63,076 bases of DNA, taken from NCBI RefSeq assembly GCF_003315235.1, contig NZ_QNRU01000011.1:1-63076 (forward strand), read 5' to 3'. A model generated the notes under the pieces. That model did no database searches, was not told where the DNA came from, and saw nothing but the letters and a program-made list of their open reading frames with translations. Both the position numbers and the translations under genes were made by a program. The DNA is from Neisseria gonorrhoeae. GTDB taxonomy: Bacteria; Pseudomonadota; Gammaproteobacteria; Burkholderiales; Neisseriaceae. Shown here piece after piece: positions 11,133 through 20,608 of the stretch (position 1 is its first letter; every line of letters starts with the position of its first letter).

Positions 11133-12209
11133 TCAATCGCCCATCGCCGCCAGAAGCTCCGCCTGATGTTCGGCAATCAGGGCATCGGTGATTTCTGCCA
11201 AATCGCCGTCCATCACAAAATCCAGCTTGTGCAGGGTGAGGTTGATGCGGTGGTCTGTTACCCTGCCTTGGGGATAGTTGTAGGTGCGGATGCGTTCGCT
11301 GCGGTCGCCGCTGCCGATGAGGGATTTGCGTTCGGCGGCTTCTTTGGCTTGGACTTCGCGTTTTTGCGCGTCGTTCAGGCGGGCGGCGAGGACTTTCATC
11401 GCCTGCGCTTTGTTGGCGTGTTGGCTGCGGCCGTCTTGGCATTCGACCACCATGCCTGTCGGCAAGTGGGTAATGCGGACGGCGGAGTCGGTTTTGTTAA
11501 TGTGCTGACCGCCCGCGCCGGATGCGCGGAAGGTATCGGTGCGCAGGTCGGCGGGGTTCAGTTCGATGTCTTCGAGCTCGTCCGCTTCGGGCATGACGGC
11601 AACGGTACAGGCGGAGGTGTGGATGCGGCCTTGGCTTTCGGTGGCGGGGACGCGCTGCACGCGGTGTCCGCCCGATTCAAATTTCAGACGGCTGTACGCG
11701 CCGAGTCCGACAATACGGGCGATGACTTCTTTATAGCCGCCCAATTCGCTTTCGTTGGCGGACACGATTTCAACCTGCCAGCGGTTGCGTTCGGCGTAGC
11801 GGCTGTACATACGCAGCAAATCGCCGGCAAACAGCGCGGCTTCGCCGCCGCCCGTGCCGGCGCGTATTTCGATAAAGATGTTTTTGTCGTCGTCGGCATC
11901 TTTGGGCAGCAGCAGTTTTTGCAATTCGGTATCGAGTTCGTCGATTTTGGCTTTCGCCGCTTCGATTTCTTCGGCGGCAAAGTCTTTCATTTCGGGGTCG
12001 GACAACATTTCTTCGGCATCCGCCAAGTCGCTTTGGGCAAGCCGATAGTTTTGGAATACTTCGACGACGGGGGTCAGTTCGGCGTGTTCGCGCGTGAGCT
12101 TGCGGTAGTTGTCCATATCGGATGTGGCTTCGGGTTGCCCTAAAAGGTGGGTAACTTCTTCCAACCGGTCGCCGAGTTGTTGCAGTTTTTCTAAGATAGA
12201 CGGCTTCAT
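11133..12209 (-). CDS. prfA: Peptide chain release factor 1
   Basis: RF1 recognises UAA and UAG stop codons and triggers release of the finished peptide. The GGQ motif that enters the peptidyl-transferase centre is at residues 233-235 in [10 protein letters not shown], exactly as in E. coli. The length is 358 residues (360 in E. coli). The methylase gene prmC, often next to prfA, is not adjacent here. Confidence 0.96.
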   Translation of the reverse strand: MKPSILEKLQQLGDRLEEVTHLLGQPEATSDMDNYRKLTREHAELTPVVEVFQNYRLAQSDLADAEEMLSDPEMKDFAAEEIEAAKAKIDELDTELQKLLLPKDADDDKNIFIEIRAGTGGGEAALFAGDLLRMYSRYAERNRWQVEIVSANESELGGYKEVIARIVGLGAYSRLKFESGGHRVQRVPATESQGRIHTSACTVAVMPEADELEDIELNPADLRTDTFRASGAGGQHINKTDSAVRITHLPTGMVVECQDGRSQHANKAQAMKVLAARLNDAQKREVQAKEAAERKSLIGSGDRSERIRTYNYPQGRVTDHRINLTLHKLDFVMDGDLAEITDALIAEHQAELLAAMGD

Positions 12210-12225
12210 AATTCTTCCATAACAA

Positions 12226-12249
12226 ACGCCGCCTGAATTTCAGACGGCA
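12226..12249 (-). terminator. Imperfect hairpin between tatD and prfA
   Basis: GCCGCCTGAA and TTCAGACGGC make an imperfect inverted uptake-sequence pair in the short gap between tatD and prfA. Confidence 0.45.
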
Positions 12250-12298
12250 TCAAAACGCGGTCATTATAATATATTTTCTGAATATTCAAAAAGATAAT

Positions 12299-13069
12299 CT
12301 AGGGACGGAGCAGACTGTCGGCATTGCGTTCCGTTATCGCGGCGATTTCCGCCGCGCCGGTACCGCGTATTTCCGCAGCAATTTCGGCAATCCGAAGAAT
12401 GTTGGCAGGCGTATTGACGGTGTTTTCCAACATGAACGGGCTATCCGTTTCCAATACGAAATCCCCGTCGTTCAAGGCTTTAAGCGTATCGCGCACTTTA
12501 CGCGCGTTCGGATTGAGCAGCAGCGAACCGATGCCGATTTTGAACCCCAGTTTTGTCAACACGCGCGCTTCTTCCGCGCTGCCTGAGAAAGCGTGAACGA
12601 TGCCGCCTTGAGTAAAGCCTGTCTGTTTGACGGCGGCGGCGATGTCGGCGGTGGCTTTGAGATTATGGATAATCACGCGGCGGCGCAGGGTTTGCGCGAT
12701 GGCAAGCTGGCGGCTAAAAACTTGAATTTGCCGTTCACGCTGCGGCGGCGTTTGGGTTTTGTCGTAAAAATCCAAGCCGATTTCGCCGACCCACGCTCGG
12801 GGGTAACGCACCAATACGGCTTCCAAACCGGAAAAATCCTGTTCCGCAATGCCGTCTGAAAACCAAGGATGGATGCCCAGCGCAATACGGATTTGACCGT
12901 GTTCGGACGGCATTTCCGACAGTTCCGCCACGTCCTGCCAATCCTGCGGACAGGTGGCGGGAACGATAAACCGCCACACGCCCGCCTGTCGCGCTTCGGC
13001 AAGCACCTGCGCCAGATTGCCGCGCAAAACGGAATCGGCAAGATGGCAATGTGTGTCGGTCAGCCTCAT
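12299..13069 (-). CDS. TatD-family metal-dependent hydrolase
   Basis: This is an amidohydrolase-fold protein of the TatD DNase family. The first metal site DTHCH is at residues 5-9, with later conserved His and the ETDSP motif near the C-terminus. The chosen ATG at 13069 gives 256 residues and lies 2 bases after the ansA stop codon, so translation is probably coupled. The frame is open upstream to 13240 inside ansA, but that extension overlaps ansA and is low-complexity. Family members act as 3'-5' exonucleases on damaged nucleic acid; the exact substrate here is unknown. Confidence 0.88.
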   Translation of the reverse strand: MRLTDTHCHLADSVLRGNLAQVLAEARQAGVWRFIVPATCPQDWQDVAELSEMPSEHGQIRIALGIHPWFSDGIAEQDFSGLEAVLVRYPRAWVGEIGLDFYDKTQTPPQRERQIQVFSRQLAIAQTLRRRVIIHNLKATADIAAAVKQTGFTQGGIVHAFSGSAEEARVLTKLGFKIGIGSLLLNPNARKVRDTLKALNDGDFVLETDSPFMLENTVNTPANILRIAEIAAEIRGTGAAEIAAITERNADSLLRP

Positions 13070-13071
13070 CT

Positions 13072-14064
13072 TCACACCAGCCCCAACCGCTGCAACTCGT
13101 GTTTCACCCCGTCCGCGCCCCATCCTTCGGAAACGGCAAGCGTCATCAATGCGGTTGCGGTTTCCAAATTGCATTTGCCGCCGTTGACCACGCCCGCCCG
13201 ACGCAGCGCGTCGCCCTGTGCGTAAACGGCGGCAGCGCAACCCTGCGGCACTTGGCTGATGTTAAGCAACAATTTGCCTTGCTGCGTAAAGTCTTGCACG
13301 GCGCGGATGAAGCCTTCGCCGGCGGAGGTATTGCCGTGTCCGTAGCTTTGCAGGATAAGGGCTTGGGCGGGAAGCTGTCCGAGCCCGTCGGCAAGTTCTT
13401 GGACGGCAAAGCCGGGGATAAGCGTGCGGACGGCGATTTTTGCCTGCGGGTCGGGATAACGGATTTCGAGGCCGTCTGAAACATCTGCCGCGTCCTGATT
13501 CGGGATGCGGACATTGTGCCAGCCCCGGGTTTCGTCCCACTCGGCAAGTGCGCCGAAATGGGCATTGCCGAAACCGGCGGCGGTTTCCGTGCTGATTTTG
13601 CTGCTGCCGACGGCGGGATACAGTTTGCCGTCAAAGGCAATAAGCGTCTGCTTCAATCCGAGTGGGAATGCGGCAACGGCAGTCACCAGATTGCGCGGAG
13701 CGTCGCTGCCCTCTGCGTTGTACGGCCATTGCGAACCGGTCAGGACGATCGGTTTGTCCAAACCTTGCAGGGCGAGGGCGAACATATTGGCGGTATAGGC
13801 GAGTGTGTCCGTGCCGTGCAGCACCAAAACACCGTCGTACTGCGGCAGCGCGGCGGCAATGATGTCCAGCCAAGCGCACCAGTTTTGCAGTTGGACGGCG
13901 GAAGAATCAATCAGCGGCTCACAAACGTGCCAATCGAAATCCATGCCGTCTGAAAACGGCGCGAGTGCCTGCCCGACCAGCGCGGTATCGGGGCGCAAGC
14001 CCGCACTGCTTTGCGTCATGCCGATGGTGCCGCCGGTATAAAGGACAAAAATTTTCTGTTTCAT
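13072..14064 (-). CDS. ansA: L-asparaginase, cytoplasmic type I
   Basis: The enzyme hydrolyses asparagine to aspartate and ammonia. The first catalytic threonine lies in YTGGTIGM (residues 9-16), and the second signature LHGTDTLAYTANMFA carries the other catalytic Thr and Asp. There is no signal peptide, so it is the low-affinity cytoplasmic type. The length of 330 residues is normal. It is followed directly by tatD, with which it is probably cotranscribed. Confidence 0.9.
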   Translation of the reverse strand: MKQKIFVLYTGGTIGMTQSSAGLRPDTALVGQALAPFSDGMDFDWHVCEPLIDSSAVQLQNWCAWLDIIAAALPQYDGVLVLHGTDTLAYTANMFALALQGLDKPIVLTGSQWPYNAEGSDAPRNLVTAVAAFPLGLKQTLIAFDGKLYPAVGSSKISTETAAGFGNAHFGALAEWDETRGWHNVRIPNQDAADVSDGLEIRYPDPQAKIAVRTLIPGFAVQELADGLGQLPAQALILQSYGHGNTSAGEGFIRAVQDFTQQGKLLLNISQVPQGCAAAVYAQGDALRRAGVVNGGKCNLETATALMTLAVSEGWGADGVKHELQRLGLV

Positions 14065-14130
14065 GGCTCATTCTGAAAATGCAAAGACCGCCTGAAACGC
14101 GAAATGCGTCCGGACGGTCGAAAATCCGAT

Positions 14131-14814
14131 TTACTGCTGCTTCTGTGCCGCTTTTTTCGCTGCCTTTTCCGCCTTGCGTTTGGCGCGTTTTTCGCTCAAT
14201 TGTGCGCGGTAAAGCTGATAATGTCGGCGTTTGCGCCACCAGAACCACGCCAGCGCCGCCGCCAGCACGCCCAATGCGATGAAGATGCCCGATTGCAGGC
14301 TGTGCATTTTCGCCATCAGCCAATCGATGTTGTGCGCGCCGTACTCGCCCAAGTAAATCCAAACGGGCACGGAAATCAGCGCGGCCAGCCCGTCCATAAT
14401 CAGAAAGCGCAGATACGATACTTTGCGGCTGATGCCGGCGGTAACGAAAACGGCAGTCCGCAAACCCGGCAGGAAACGGGCGACAAACAGAACCCAGTTG
14501 CCGTATTTGTCGAATTTTTCCTGAACCTGCGCGTAACGTTTCGGCGTCATGATGCGCGCAATCGGTTTGAACTTGAGGATTTTCTGCCCCCAGATGCGTC
14601 CGGCGGCAAACATCACGCCGTCGCCCGCCAACACGCCGAGCATACCGACCGCAAACATAATATGCGGATTGGTATAACCCATACCCGAAATCACGCCGCC
14701 CGTTACCAAGGTCAAATCTTCGGGAATCGGCACGCCGAAACCGCAGATGACCAAAACGAAAAACACGGCCGCATAGCCGTATTCGACAAAAAAGGCTTCC
14801 AAAAGGGCAAACAT
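14131..14814 (-). CDS. DedA-family inner-membrane protein
   Basis: This 227-residue polytopic membrane protein has the DedA/SNARE-associated (VTT) domain: a re-entrant region beginning CGFGVPIPEDLTLVTGG, the conserved FVARFLPGLRT, then C-terminal helices and a very basic tail (residues 190-227, Lys/Arg/Ala). DedA proteins act in undecaprenyl-phosphate or phospholipid recycling; which applies here cannot be told from sequence. It is 66 bases upstream of ansA on the same strand. Confidence 0.85.
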   Translation of the reverse strand: MFALLEAFFVEYGYAAVFFVLVICGFGVPIPEDLTLVTGGVISGMGYTNPHIMFAVGMLGVLAGDGVMFAAGRIWGQKILKFKPIARIMTPKRYAQVQEKFDKYGNWVLFVARFLPGLRTAVFVTAGISRKVSYLRFLIMDGLAALISVPVWIYLGEYGAHNIDWLMAKMHSLQSGIFIALGVLAAALAWFWWRKRRHYQLYRAQLSEKRAKRKAEKAAKKAAQKQQ

Positions 14815-14897
14815 AGCGGATATTCCATTGTCGGAGATAAAAAGTCAGAACAAGCCGAAACATTTTCTGCGCGAAACGGCATTCTATCAAAGATTAT

Positions 14898-14955
14898 GCC
14901 GTCTGAAAGCGGCAGGGGGGGCAGATTCGCGCCCCCGCCGGACGTTCAGACGGCA
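14898..14955 (-). terminator. Inverted uptake-sequence hairpin between glmM and dedA
   Basis: ATGCCGTCTGAA at 14898 pairs with TTCAGACGGCAT ending at 14955. A GC-rich interior (GGGGGGGCAG against CGCCCCCGCC) extends the stem. It lies between glmM and dedA. Confidence 0.7.
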
Positions 14956-15003
14956 TTTAAACAGGAAAACCGCCGCTGTTGAAACGGTTTTGCCTGATTT
15001 TGC

Positions 15004-16338
15004 CTAAATGCCGCCGATGGCGGCGGCGATACGCTCCGCCCCGTCGCGCGCCCAATCGGCCTGACGCGCCTCGACCATCACGCGCACGACGGGTTCGGTT
15101 CCCGAAGCGCGCAACACGACACGCCCTTTGCCTTCGAGTTCTTTTTCCACTTCGGCCAACACGTCTTTCGAAGCCTCCTGCCATTTCTGACCCTTTTGGA
15201 TGCGCACGTTAATCATCGTTTGCGGATACGGCTGCCAGTCGGCGCAAACGGCGGCGAGGTCTTGGTTCAGGATTTGCAGCGCCGCCAAGACTTGCAGCGC
15301 GGAAATAATGCCGTCGCCGGTGTTATGTTTGTCCATGCACAAAATATGGCCGCTGGCTTCGCCGCCGATGAGCCAGCCGCGTTGGTTCAGCTGTTCCAAC
15401 ACATAGCGGTCGCCGACTTTGGCGCGGCAGAAATCGACGCCCTGCTCTTTCAGGGCGATTTCCATCGCCATATTGGTCATGACCGTTCCGACCACGCCGC
15501 CGATGTTGATACCTTCTCGGGTGCGGGCTTTGGCGATGACGTAAATCAGGCTGTCGCCGTCGTAAACCTGCCTGTTTTTATCGACCATCATCAGGCGGTC
15601 GCCATCGCCGTCCAAGGCAATACCGTAATCGGCTTCGTTTTGCAACACGGCGGCTTGGAGGGTTTTGGTATGGGTCGCGCCGCATTTTTCGTTGATGTTG
15701 TAGCCGTTGGGTTCGTTGCCGATGCTGACGACCTGTGCGCCGAGTTCGTGGAACACTTTGGGTGCAACGCCGTATCCTGCACCGTTGGCGGTATCGATAA
15801 CCAACTTCAAACCCCGAAGGTCGGAATGGCCGGGGAAGGTGGATTTGCAAAACTCGATATAGCGGTCGTCCGCACCGCTGATGCGGCGGGCGCGTCCGAG
15901 ACGTGCGGACGGTTGGGTTTTCATTTCTTCATCGATTTTGGCTTCGATTTCCAACTCGACTTCATCGGAAAGTTTCACGCCGCCTTCGGCAAAGAATTTG
16001 ATGCCGTTGTCGGAATAGGTGTTGTGCGACGCGGAAATCATCACGCCGGCGGACAGGCGCAATGCGCGGGTCAGATAAGCCACACCGGGCGTGGGCAACG
16101 GCCCGGTCTGTACCACATTCACACCCGCCGCCGTAAAGCCCGCTACCAGCGCGGCTTCCAGCATATAGCCTGAAATGCGCGTGTCTTTGCCGATGAGGAC
16201 GGTCGGTTTCTGATCGGTATCGTGCTGCACCAGCACCTGCCCCGCCGCATAGCCGAGTTTCAATACAAAATCGGGCGTAATCGGAAACTGACCGACTTCG
16301 CCGCGCACGCCGTCCGTGCCGAAATATTTTTTTGCCAT
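15004..16338 (-). CDS. glmM: Phosphoglucosamine mutase
   Basis: GlmM interconverts glucosamine-6-phosphate and glucosamine-1-phosphate for peptidoglycan and lipooligosaccharide synthesis. The phosphoserine loop [13 protein letters not shown] (serine about residue 104), the metal loop [11 protein letters not shown] and the sugar-binding GGEASGH are present. I take the second of two adjacent ATGs because it is better spaced from GGAG, giving 444 residues beginning [13 protein letters not shown]. It lies downstream of folP, a common arrangement, but a hairpin separates them here. Confidence 0.95.
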   Translation of the reverse strand: MAKKYFGTDGVRGEVGQFPITPDFVLKLGYAAGQVLVQHDTDQKPTVLIGKDTRISGYMLEAALVAGFTAAGVNVVQTGPLPTPGVAYLTRALRLSAGVMISASHNTYSDNGIKFFAEGGVKLSDEVELEIEAKIDEEMKTQPSARLGRARRISGADDRYIEFCKSTFPGHSDLRGLKLVIDTANGAGYGVAPKVFHELGAQVVSIGNEPNGYNINEKCGATHTKTLQAAVLQNEADYGIALDGDGDRLMMVDKNRQVYDGDSLIYVIAKARTREGINIGGVVGTVMTNMAMEIALKEQGVDFCRAKVGDRYVLEQLNQRGWLIGGEASGHILCMDKHNTGDGIISALQVLAALQILNQDLAAVCADWQPYPQTMINVRIQKGQKWQEASKDVLAEVEKELEGKGRVVLRASGTEPVVRVMVEARQADWARDGAERIAAAIGGI

Positions 16339-16410
16339 CATTTGCTCCGTGAATGTGAACCGTTGTCCGAGATTATACAGTCAGTTTGCGCCCTGCTGCC
16401 TGCACCGTTG

Positions 16411-16448
16411 ATGCCGTCTGAAGCCGTCCCGCCCTTTTCAGACGGCAT
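16411..16448 (-). terminator. Inverted uptake-sequence terminator after folP
   Basis: ATGCCGTCTGAAG at 16411 and TTTTCAGACGGCAT ending at 16448 lie between the folP stop and the glmM start. Confidence 0.7.
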
Positions 16449-16467
16449 TCGGCGCAAAAACCGCCGT

Positions 16468-17319
16468 TTACCGGTTCACGCCCAACGCTTCCCACACCTT
16501 CAACGCGTCCGCCGTCGCCTTCACATCGTGCACGCGCACGATTTGCGCTCCGCGTGCCACGGAAGCCAAAGCCGCTGCCACGCTGCCGTGTACGCGCGCC
16601 GCCGCGTCCGCCTCACCGGTCAGCTCACCTATCATGCGTTTGCGCGACACACCGATCAGCAGCGGCAAACCGGTTTCCGCCATCAATTCGGGCAAATGCC
16701 GCATCAGTACGATATTGTGTTGCAGGTTCTTGCCGAAGCCGAAACCCGGGTCGAGCGTAATCCGTTGCGGCGCGATGCCTGCCGCGACACAGGTTTCTGA
16801 CCGTGTTTTCAGATAACGTGCCACTTCGCCGACCACATCCTGATATTTCGGATTGTCCTGCATGGTTTCGGGCAAGCCCCGCATATGCATCAGGCAAATG
16901 CCCGTGTCCGCCTGGCGCGCCAGCAATTCGACCGCACCTTCGTCGGTCAACGCCGCCACATCATTGATAATATCGATGCCGCCGAGTGCCAACGCCTTTT
17001 CCATAACCACCGTGCGGCGCGTGTCCAAACTGACGGGAACGCCCCACCCCGCCGCTTCCGCCAATACAGGCTCAACCCGCGCCCATTCTTCTTCGGGCGG
17101 AACGAAATCCGCACCCGGCCGCGTCGATTCGCCGCCGATGTCGAGAATGTCCGCACCCTCTTTCAAAAGCCGTTCGGCATGCGCCAAAGCTGTTTGGGCG
17201 TTTTGCGAATACGCGCCGCCGTCGGAAAAAGAATCGGGCGTGAGATTCACGATGCCCATGATTTTCGGTTTGTCCAAACCGATTTCAAACCGTCCTGCCC
17301 GCCAAACGTGTCGTGCCAT
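16468..17319 (-). CDS. folP: Dihydropteroate synthase
   Basis: DHPS joins p-aminobenzoate to dihydropterin pyrophosphate in folate synthesis and is the sulfonamide target. The pterin-binding signatures are [16 protein letters not shown] (residues 20-35) and [13 protein letters not shown] (58-70). F31, P68 and R228 carry the sulfonamide-sensitive residues, and there is no Ser-Gly insertion near 195, so this looks like a susceptible allele. The length is 283 residues. It lies upstream of glmM. Confidence 0.96.
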   Translation of the reverse strand: MARHVWRAGRFEIGLDKPKIMGIVNLTPDSFSDGGAYSQNAQTALAHAERLLKEGADILDIGGESTRPGADFVPPEEEWARVEPVLAEAAGWGVPVSLDTRRTVVMEKALALGGIDIINDVAALTDEGAVELLARQADTGICLMHMRGLPETMQDNPKYQDVVGEVARYLKTRSETCVAAGIAPQRITLDPGFGFGKNLQHNIVLMRHLPELMAETGLPLLIGVSRKRMIGELTGEADAAARVHGSVAAALASVARGAQIVRVHDVKATADALKVWEALGVNR

Positions 17320-17351
17320 CTGAACTCCTCCCGAAATAAAAAACAGATTAT

Positions 17352-17388
17352 ATGCCGTCTGAAACCGTCTTGTGCGCTTCGGACGGCA
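17352..17388 (-). terminator. Imperfect hairpin downstream of the DAHP-synthase-like gene
   Basis: ATGCCGTCTGAA pairs with TTCGGACGGCAC, one mismatch in the uptake core, in the gap before folP. Confidence 0.45.
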
Positions 17389-17458
17389 CCGCTATTCGGG
17401 CGGCAGACGGCATGTTGTCCCAATGTCTGCGCCGCCTTTGAATCTGCCGGCATGCCTG

Positions 17459-18352
17459 CTATCCGCCCGCCTTTTCAAAACAGGTTCCGACGATTCCGCA
17501 CGCGCCTGCCGCCTTTGCCAAGCCGTACAGGATTTCCTGCGGCATATCGCGGCTCCATAATCCCGTAATATTCGCAATCACGGGCAGATGGCTGATTTGG
17601 CGGACTTTCACGATGGATTCGACATCCAAACGGTAGGGATGGCCTTTGGTATGGCCCAACACGCCCGACTCGCCCAGAATCAGGTGGCGGTTGCCGCGCG
17701 AGACGACATATTCTGCGGCATTCAACCAATCTTCGGCAGAATGGTGCTTGTCTTTACACAGAACCAAGGGAATGTTCAGGCTTCCGGCTTCATTCAATAC
17801 GGCAAGATCGGACATCAGCCCGCCGCCCAAATACAGGATGTCCGCTCCCGCATTCAAAGCCGCTTCGACATGGCGGACGTTGCGAACGCGCACCAATACG
17901 GGTTTCCCTGCGCCATGCGCCGATGCGGCCTGTTCCGCCAACCGTCTGCACCGTCCCCGCCCTTCATCCGCACTTAAAGTGTCGTATAAGTTTGCCGAAG
18001 TGAAAAACGGATCCAGAAACACTGCATCCGCATTGCTCCATACTGACGGTTCTGCAGCGATACGGACGGTTTCCCCGCCGCCGAAAGCCACGCCTTTGGC
18101 GGCAACGCGGCTGTCTTCCGCCCGATTTTCCCGACTGACGGTTTTCCATGTGTCCAAAATGCGGACGGCTTTCTCGACCTCCGGCAGCGTCTGTACCTCC
18201 CTGACGCTCAAAACCCTATCGTCGCCGATTGCGCCGATGACGGTACGCTCGTCGCCGTGAGAAATGTGTTCTCGCAGACCTCTGCTGCGGATGAAGGCGA
18301 CAACGCCGGCAATGTCCGCTTCGGCGGCACGCCTGCTCATGACAATAATCAT
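17459..18352 (-). CDS. DAHP synthase-like (type I-beta) protein lacking catalytic motifs
   Basis: The first 60 residues (MIIVMSRRAAEADIAGVVAF onward) resemble the ferredoxin-like regulatory domain of type I-beta DAHP synthases. The rest keeps traces of the barrel: LVLCKDKHHSAEDWLNAAEY for the LLKRG...EEWL.AAEY region, GNRHLILGESGV for GN..VILCERGI, and ISHLPVIANITG for LSHLP.I.DPSH. Key residues are gone: the R-G of KRG, the RTFE after ERGI, the DPSH histidine and the C-terminal E.H metal pair. It is therefore probably not a DAHP synthase. The start at 18352 has a strong AGGAGG; 297 residues. It lies upstream of folP and divergent from the AsmA gene. Confidence 0.75.
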   Translation of the reverse strand: MIIVMSRRAAEADIAGVVAFIRSRGLREHISHGDERTVIGAIGDDRVLSVREVQTLPEVEKAVRILDTWKTVSRENRAEDSRVAAKGVAFGGGETVRIAAEPSVWSNADAVFLDPFFTSANLYDTLSADEGRGRCRRLAEQAASAHGAGKPVLVRVRNVRHVEAALNAGADILYLGGGLMSDLAVLNEAGSLNIPLVLCKDKHHSAEDWLNAAEYVVSRGNRHLILGESGVLGHTKGHPYRLDVESIVKVRQISHLPVIANITGLWSRDMPQEILYGLAKAAGACGIVGTCFEKAGG

Positions 18353-18442
18353 ATTTCCTCCTGACACAAGAGACGGCCCGCCCAAAATAGGATTTTTGCA
18401 AGCCGTGTTATACTGTGGCGTGTTTTACAGATTGTTCGGGCT

Positions 18443-20545
18443 ATGGATTTATTATCGGTTTTCCACAAATACCGTCTGAAATATGCGGTGGCGGTGCTGA
18501 CGATGCTGCTTTTGGCGGCAGTCGGGCTGCACGCTTCCGTATATCGCACCTTCACGCCCGAAAACATCCGCAGCCGCCTCCAACAAAGCATTGCCCATAC
18601 TCACCGGAAAATCTCGTTTGATACGGATATACGGCGCAGGCTTCTGCCCCGCCCGACCGTCATCCTGAAAAACCTGACCATTACCGAACCCGACGGCGGC
18701 CGGGTCGCCGTTTCCGTCAAAGAAACCAAAATCGGATTGAGCTGGAAAAACCTGTGGTCGGATCGGATACAGGTTGAAAAATGGGTGGTTTCGGGTGCGG
18801 ATCTTGCCCTGACGCGCGACAGAAACGGCGCTTGGAACATCCAAGACCTGTTCGACGGCGCGAAACACTCCGCCTCAGTCAACCGCATTATCGTCGAAAA
18901 CAGCACCGTCCGCCTCAATTTCCTGCAGCAACAGCTTATCCTGAAGGAAATCAGCCTCAACCTGCAATCCCCCGATTCGTCGGGGCAGCAGTTTGAAAGT
19001 TCGGGCATACTGGTTTGGAGAAAGCTGTCCGTCCCGTGGAAAAGCAGGGGGCTGTTCCTTTCAGACGGCATCGGCACGCCCGAAATCTCACCGTTCCATT
19101 TTGAAGCTTCCACTTCGCTGGACGGACACGGCATCACCATTTCCACCACCGGCAGCCCTTCTGTCCGCTTCAACGCCGGCGGAGCGGATGCCGCCGGCCT
19201 CGGCCTGCGTGCAGACACTTCCTTCCGCAACCTCCACCTGACCGCGCAAATCCCCGCACTGGCACTCAAAAACAACAGCATCAAAACCGGCACGGTCAAC
19301 GGCACGTTTACCGCCGGCGGCGAATATGCCCGATGGGACGGTTCGTTCAAACTCGACAAAGCCAACCTGCACTCCGGCATCGCCAACATCGGCAACGCCG
19401 AAATCTCCGGCAGCTTCAAAACACCGCGCCTTCAAACCAATTTCTCCCTCGGCTCGCCGTTGGTTTGGAGTCGGGACAACGGGCTGGACGCCCCGCGCCT
19501 GCACATATCGACCCTTCAGGATACCGTCGACCGCCTGCCGCAACCCCGTTTCATCAGCCGGCTCGACGGTTCGCTGTCCATACCGAATCTGCAAAATTGG
19601 AATGCCGAATTAAACGGCACATTCGACCGCCAACCCGTTGCCGCAAAATTCAAATATACGCGGGAAGGCGCACCGCACCTGGAAGCCGCCGCCGCGCTGC
19701 AAAAATTAAACCCCGCCCCCTATCTTGACGAATTTCGGCAACAAAACGGCAAAATATTCCCCGACATCCTCGGCAGGCTGTCCGGCAACGTCGAGGCACA
19801 CCTCAAAATCGGCAGCATCCAACTCCCCGGCTTGCAACTGGACGATATGGAAACCTACCTCCACGCCGACAAAGACCATATCGCGCTCAGCCGTTTCAAG
19901 TCAGGGCTTTACGGCGGCCATACCGAAGGCGGCATCAGCATCGCCAACACCCGTCCCGCCACTTACCGCCTGCAACAGAATGCAAGCAACATCCAAATCC
20001 AACCGCTGCTGCAAGACCTGTTCGGCTTCCACAGCTTCAGCGGCAACGGCGATGCGGTCATCGACCTGACCGCAAGCGGCGAAAACCGCAAACAGCTTAT
20101 CCGCTCGCTGCAAGGCAGCCTGTCGCTGAATATTTCCAACGGCGCGTGGCACGGCATCGATATGGACAGCATTTTAAAAAACGGCCTTTCCGGAAAAATC
20201 TCGGGCAGCACACCCTTCTACCGATTCACGCTCAACAGCGAAATTTCAGACGGCATCAGCCGCCACATCGATACCGAACTCTTCTCCGACAGCCTCTATG
20301 TTACCAGCAACGGCTATACCAATCTGGATACGCAGGAATTGTCTGAAGATGTCCTTATCCGCAACGCCGTCCATCCGAAAAACAAACCGATTCCCCTGAA
20401 AATCACCGGTACGGTGGACAAGCCGTCCATTACCGTCGATTACGGCAGGCTGACCGGCGGCATCAATTCGCGCAAAGAGAAACAGAAAATCCTCGAAGAC
20501 ACCCTGCTGGAACAATGGCAGTGGCTCAAACCTAAAGAACCGTAA
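18443..20545 (+). CDS. AsmA-family envelope protein
   Basis: This 700-residue protein has one N-terminal transmembrane helix (about residues 13-33) and a long beta-rich periplasmic region. AsmA-type features are KISFDTDIRRRLLPRPTVIL near the N-terminus and the C-terminal domain with GNGDAVIDLTASGENRKQLI, LQGSLSLNISNGAWHGIDMD and TVDKPSITVDYGRL. AsmA-like proteins are thought to form bridge-like structures that move phospholipid between membranes. The gene is single and ends at an uptake-sequence terminator shared with ubiD. Confidence 0.87.
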   Translation: MDLLSVFHKYRLKYAVAVLTMLLLAAVGLHASVYRTFTPENIRSRLQQSIAHTHRKISFDTDIRRRLLPRPTVILKNLTITEPDGGRVAVSVKETKIGLSWKNLWSDRIQVEKWVVSGADLALTRDRNGAWNIQDLFDGAKHSASVNRIIVENSTVRLNFLQQQLILKEISLNLQSPDSSGQQFESSGILVWRKLSVPWKSRGLFLSDGIGTPEISPFHFEASTSLDGHGITISTTGSPSVRFNAGGADAAGLGLRADTSFRNLHLTAQIPALALKNNSIKTGTVNGTFTAGGEYARWDGSFKLDKANLHSGIANIGNAEISGSFKTPRLQTNFSLGSPLVWSRDNGLDAPRLHISTLQDTVDRLPQPRFISRLDGSLSIPNLQNWNAELNGTFDRQPVAAKFKYTREGAPHLEAAAALQKLNPAPYLDEFRQQNGKIFPDILGRLSGNVEAHLKIGSIQLPGLQLDDMETYLHADKDHIALSRFKSGLYGGHTEGGISIANTRPATYRLQQNASNIQIQPLLQDLFGFHSFSGNGDAVIDLTASGENRKQLIRSLQGSLSLNISNGAWHGIDMDSILKNGLSGKISGSTPFYRFTLNSEISDGISRHIDTELFSDSLYVTSNGYTNLDTQELSEDVLIRNAVHPKNKPIPLKITGTVDKPSITVDYGRLTGGINSRKEKQKILEDTLLEQWQWLKPKEP

Positions 20546-20560
20546 ATACCCTGCGTACAA

Positions 20561-20598
20561 AAATGCCGTCTGAAACACATTAATCTTCAGACGGCATG
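20561..20598. terminator. Inverted uptake-sequence terminator, AsmA gene/ubiD
   Basis: AAATGCCGTCTGAA and TTCAGACGGCAT form a hairpin between the two convergent genes. Confidence 0.85.
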
Positions 20599-20608
20599 AC
20601 CGTAAAAC

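Noticed and set aside
11166-12143. A 325-codon open frame antisense to prfA
   Set aside because: Antisense shadow of release factor 1; Phe/Gly/Val-rich translation.
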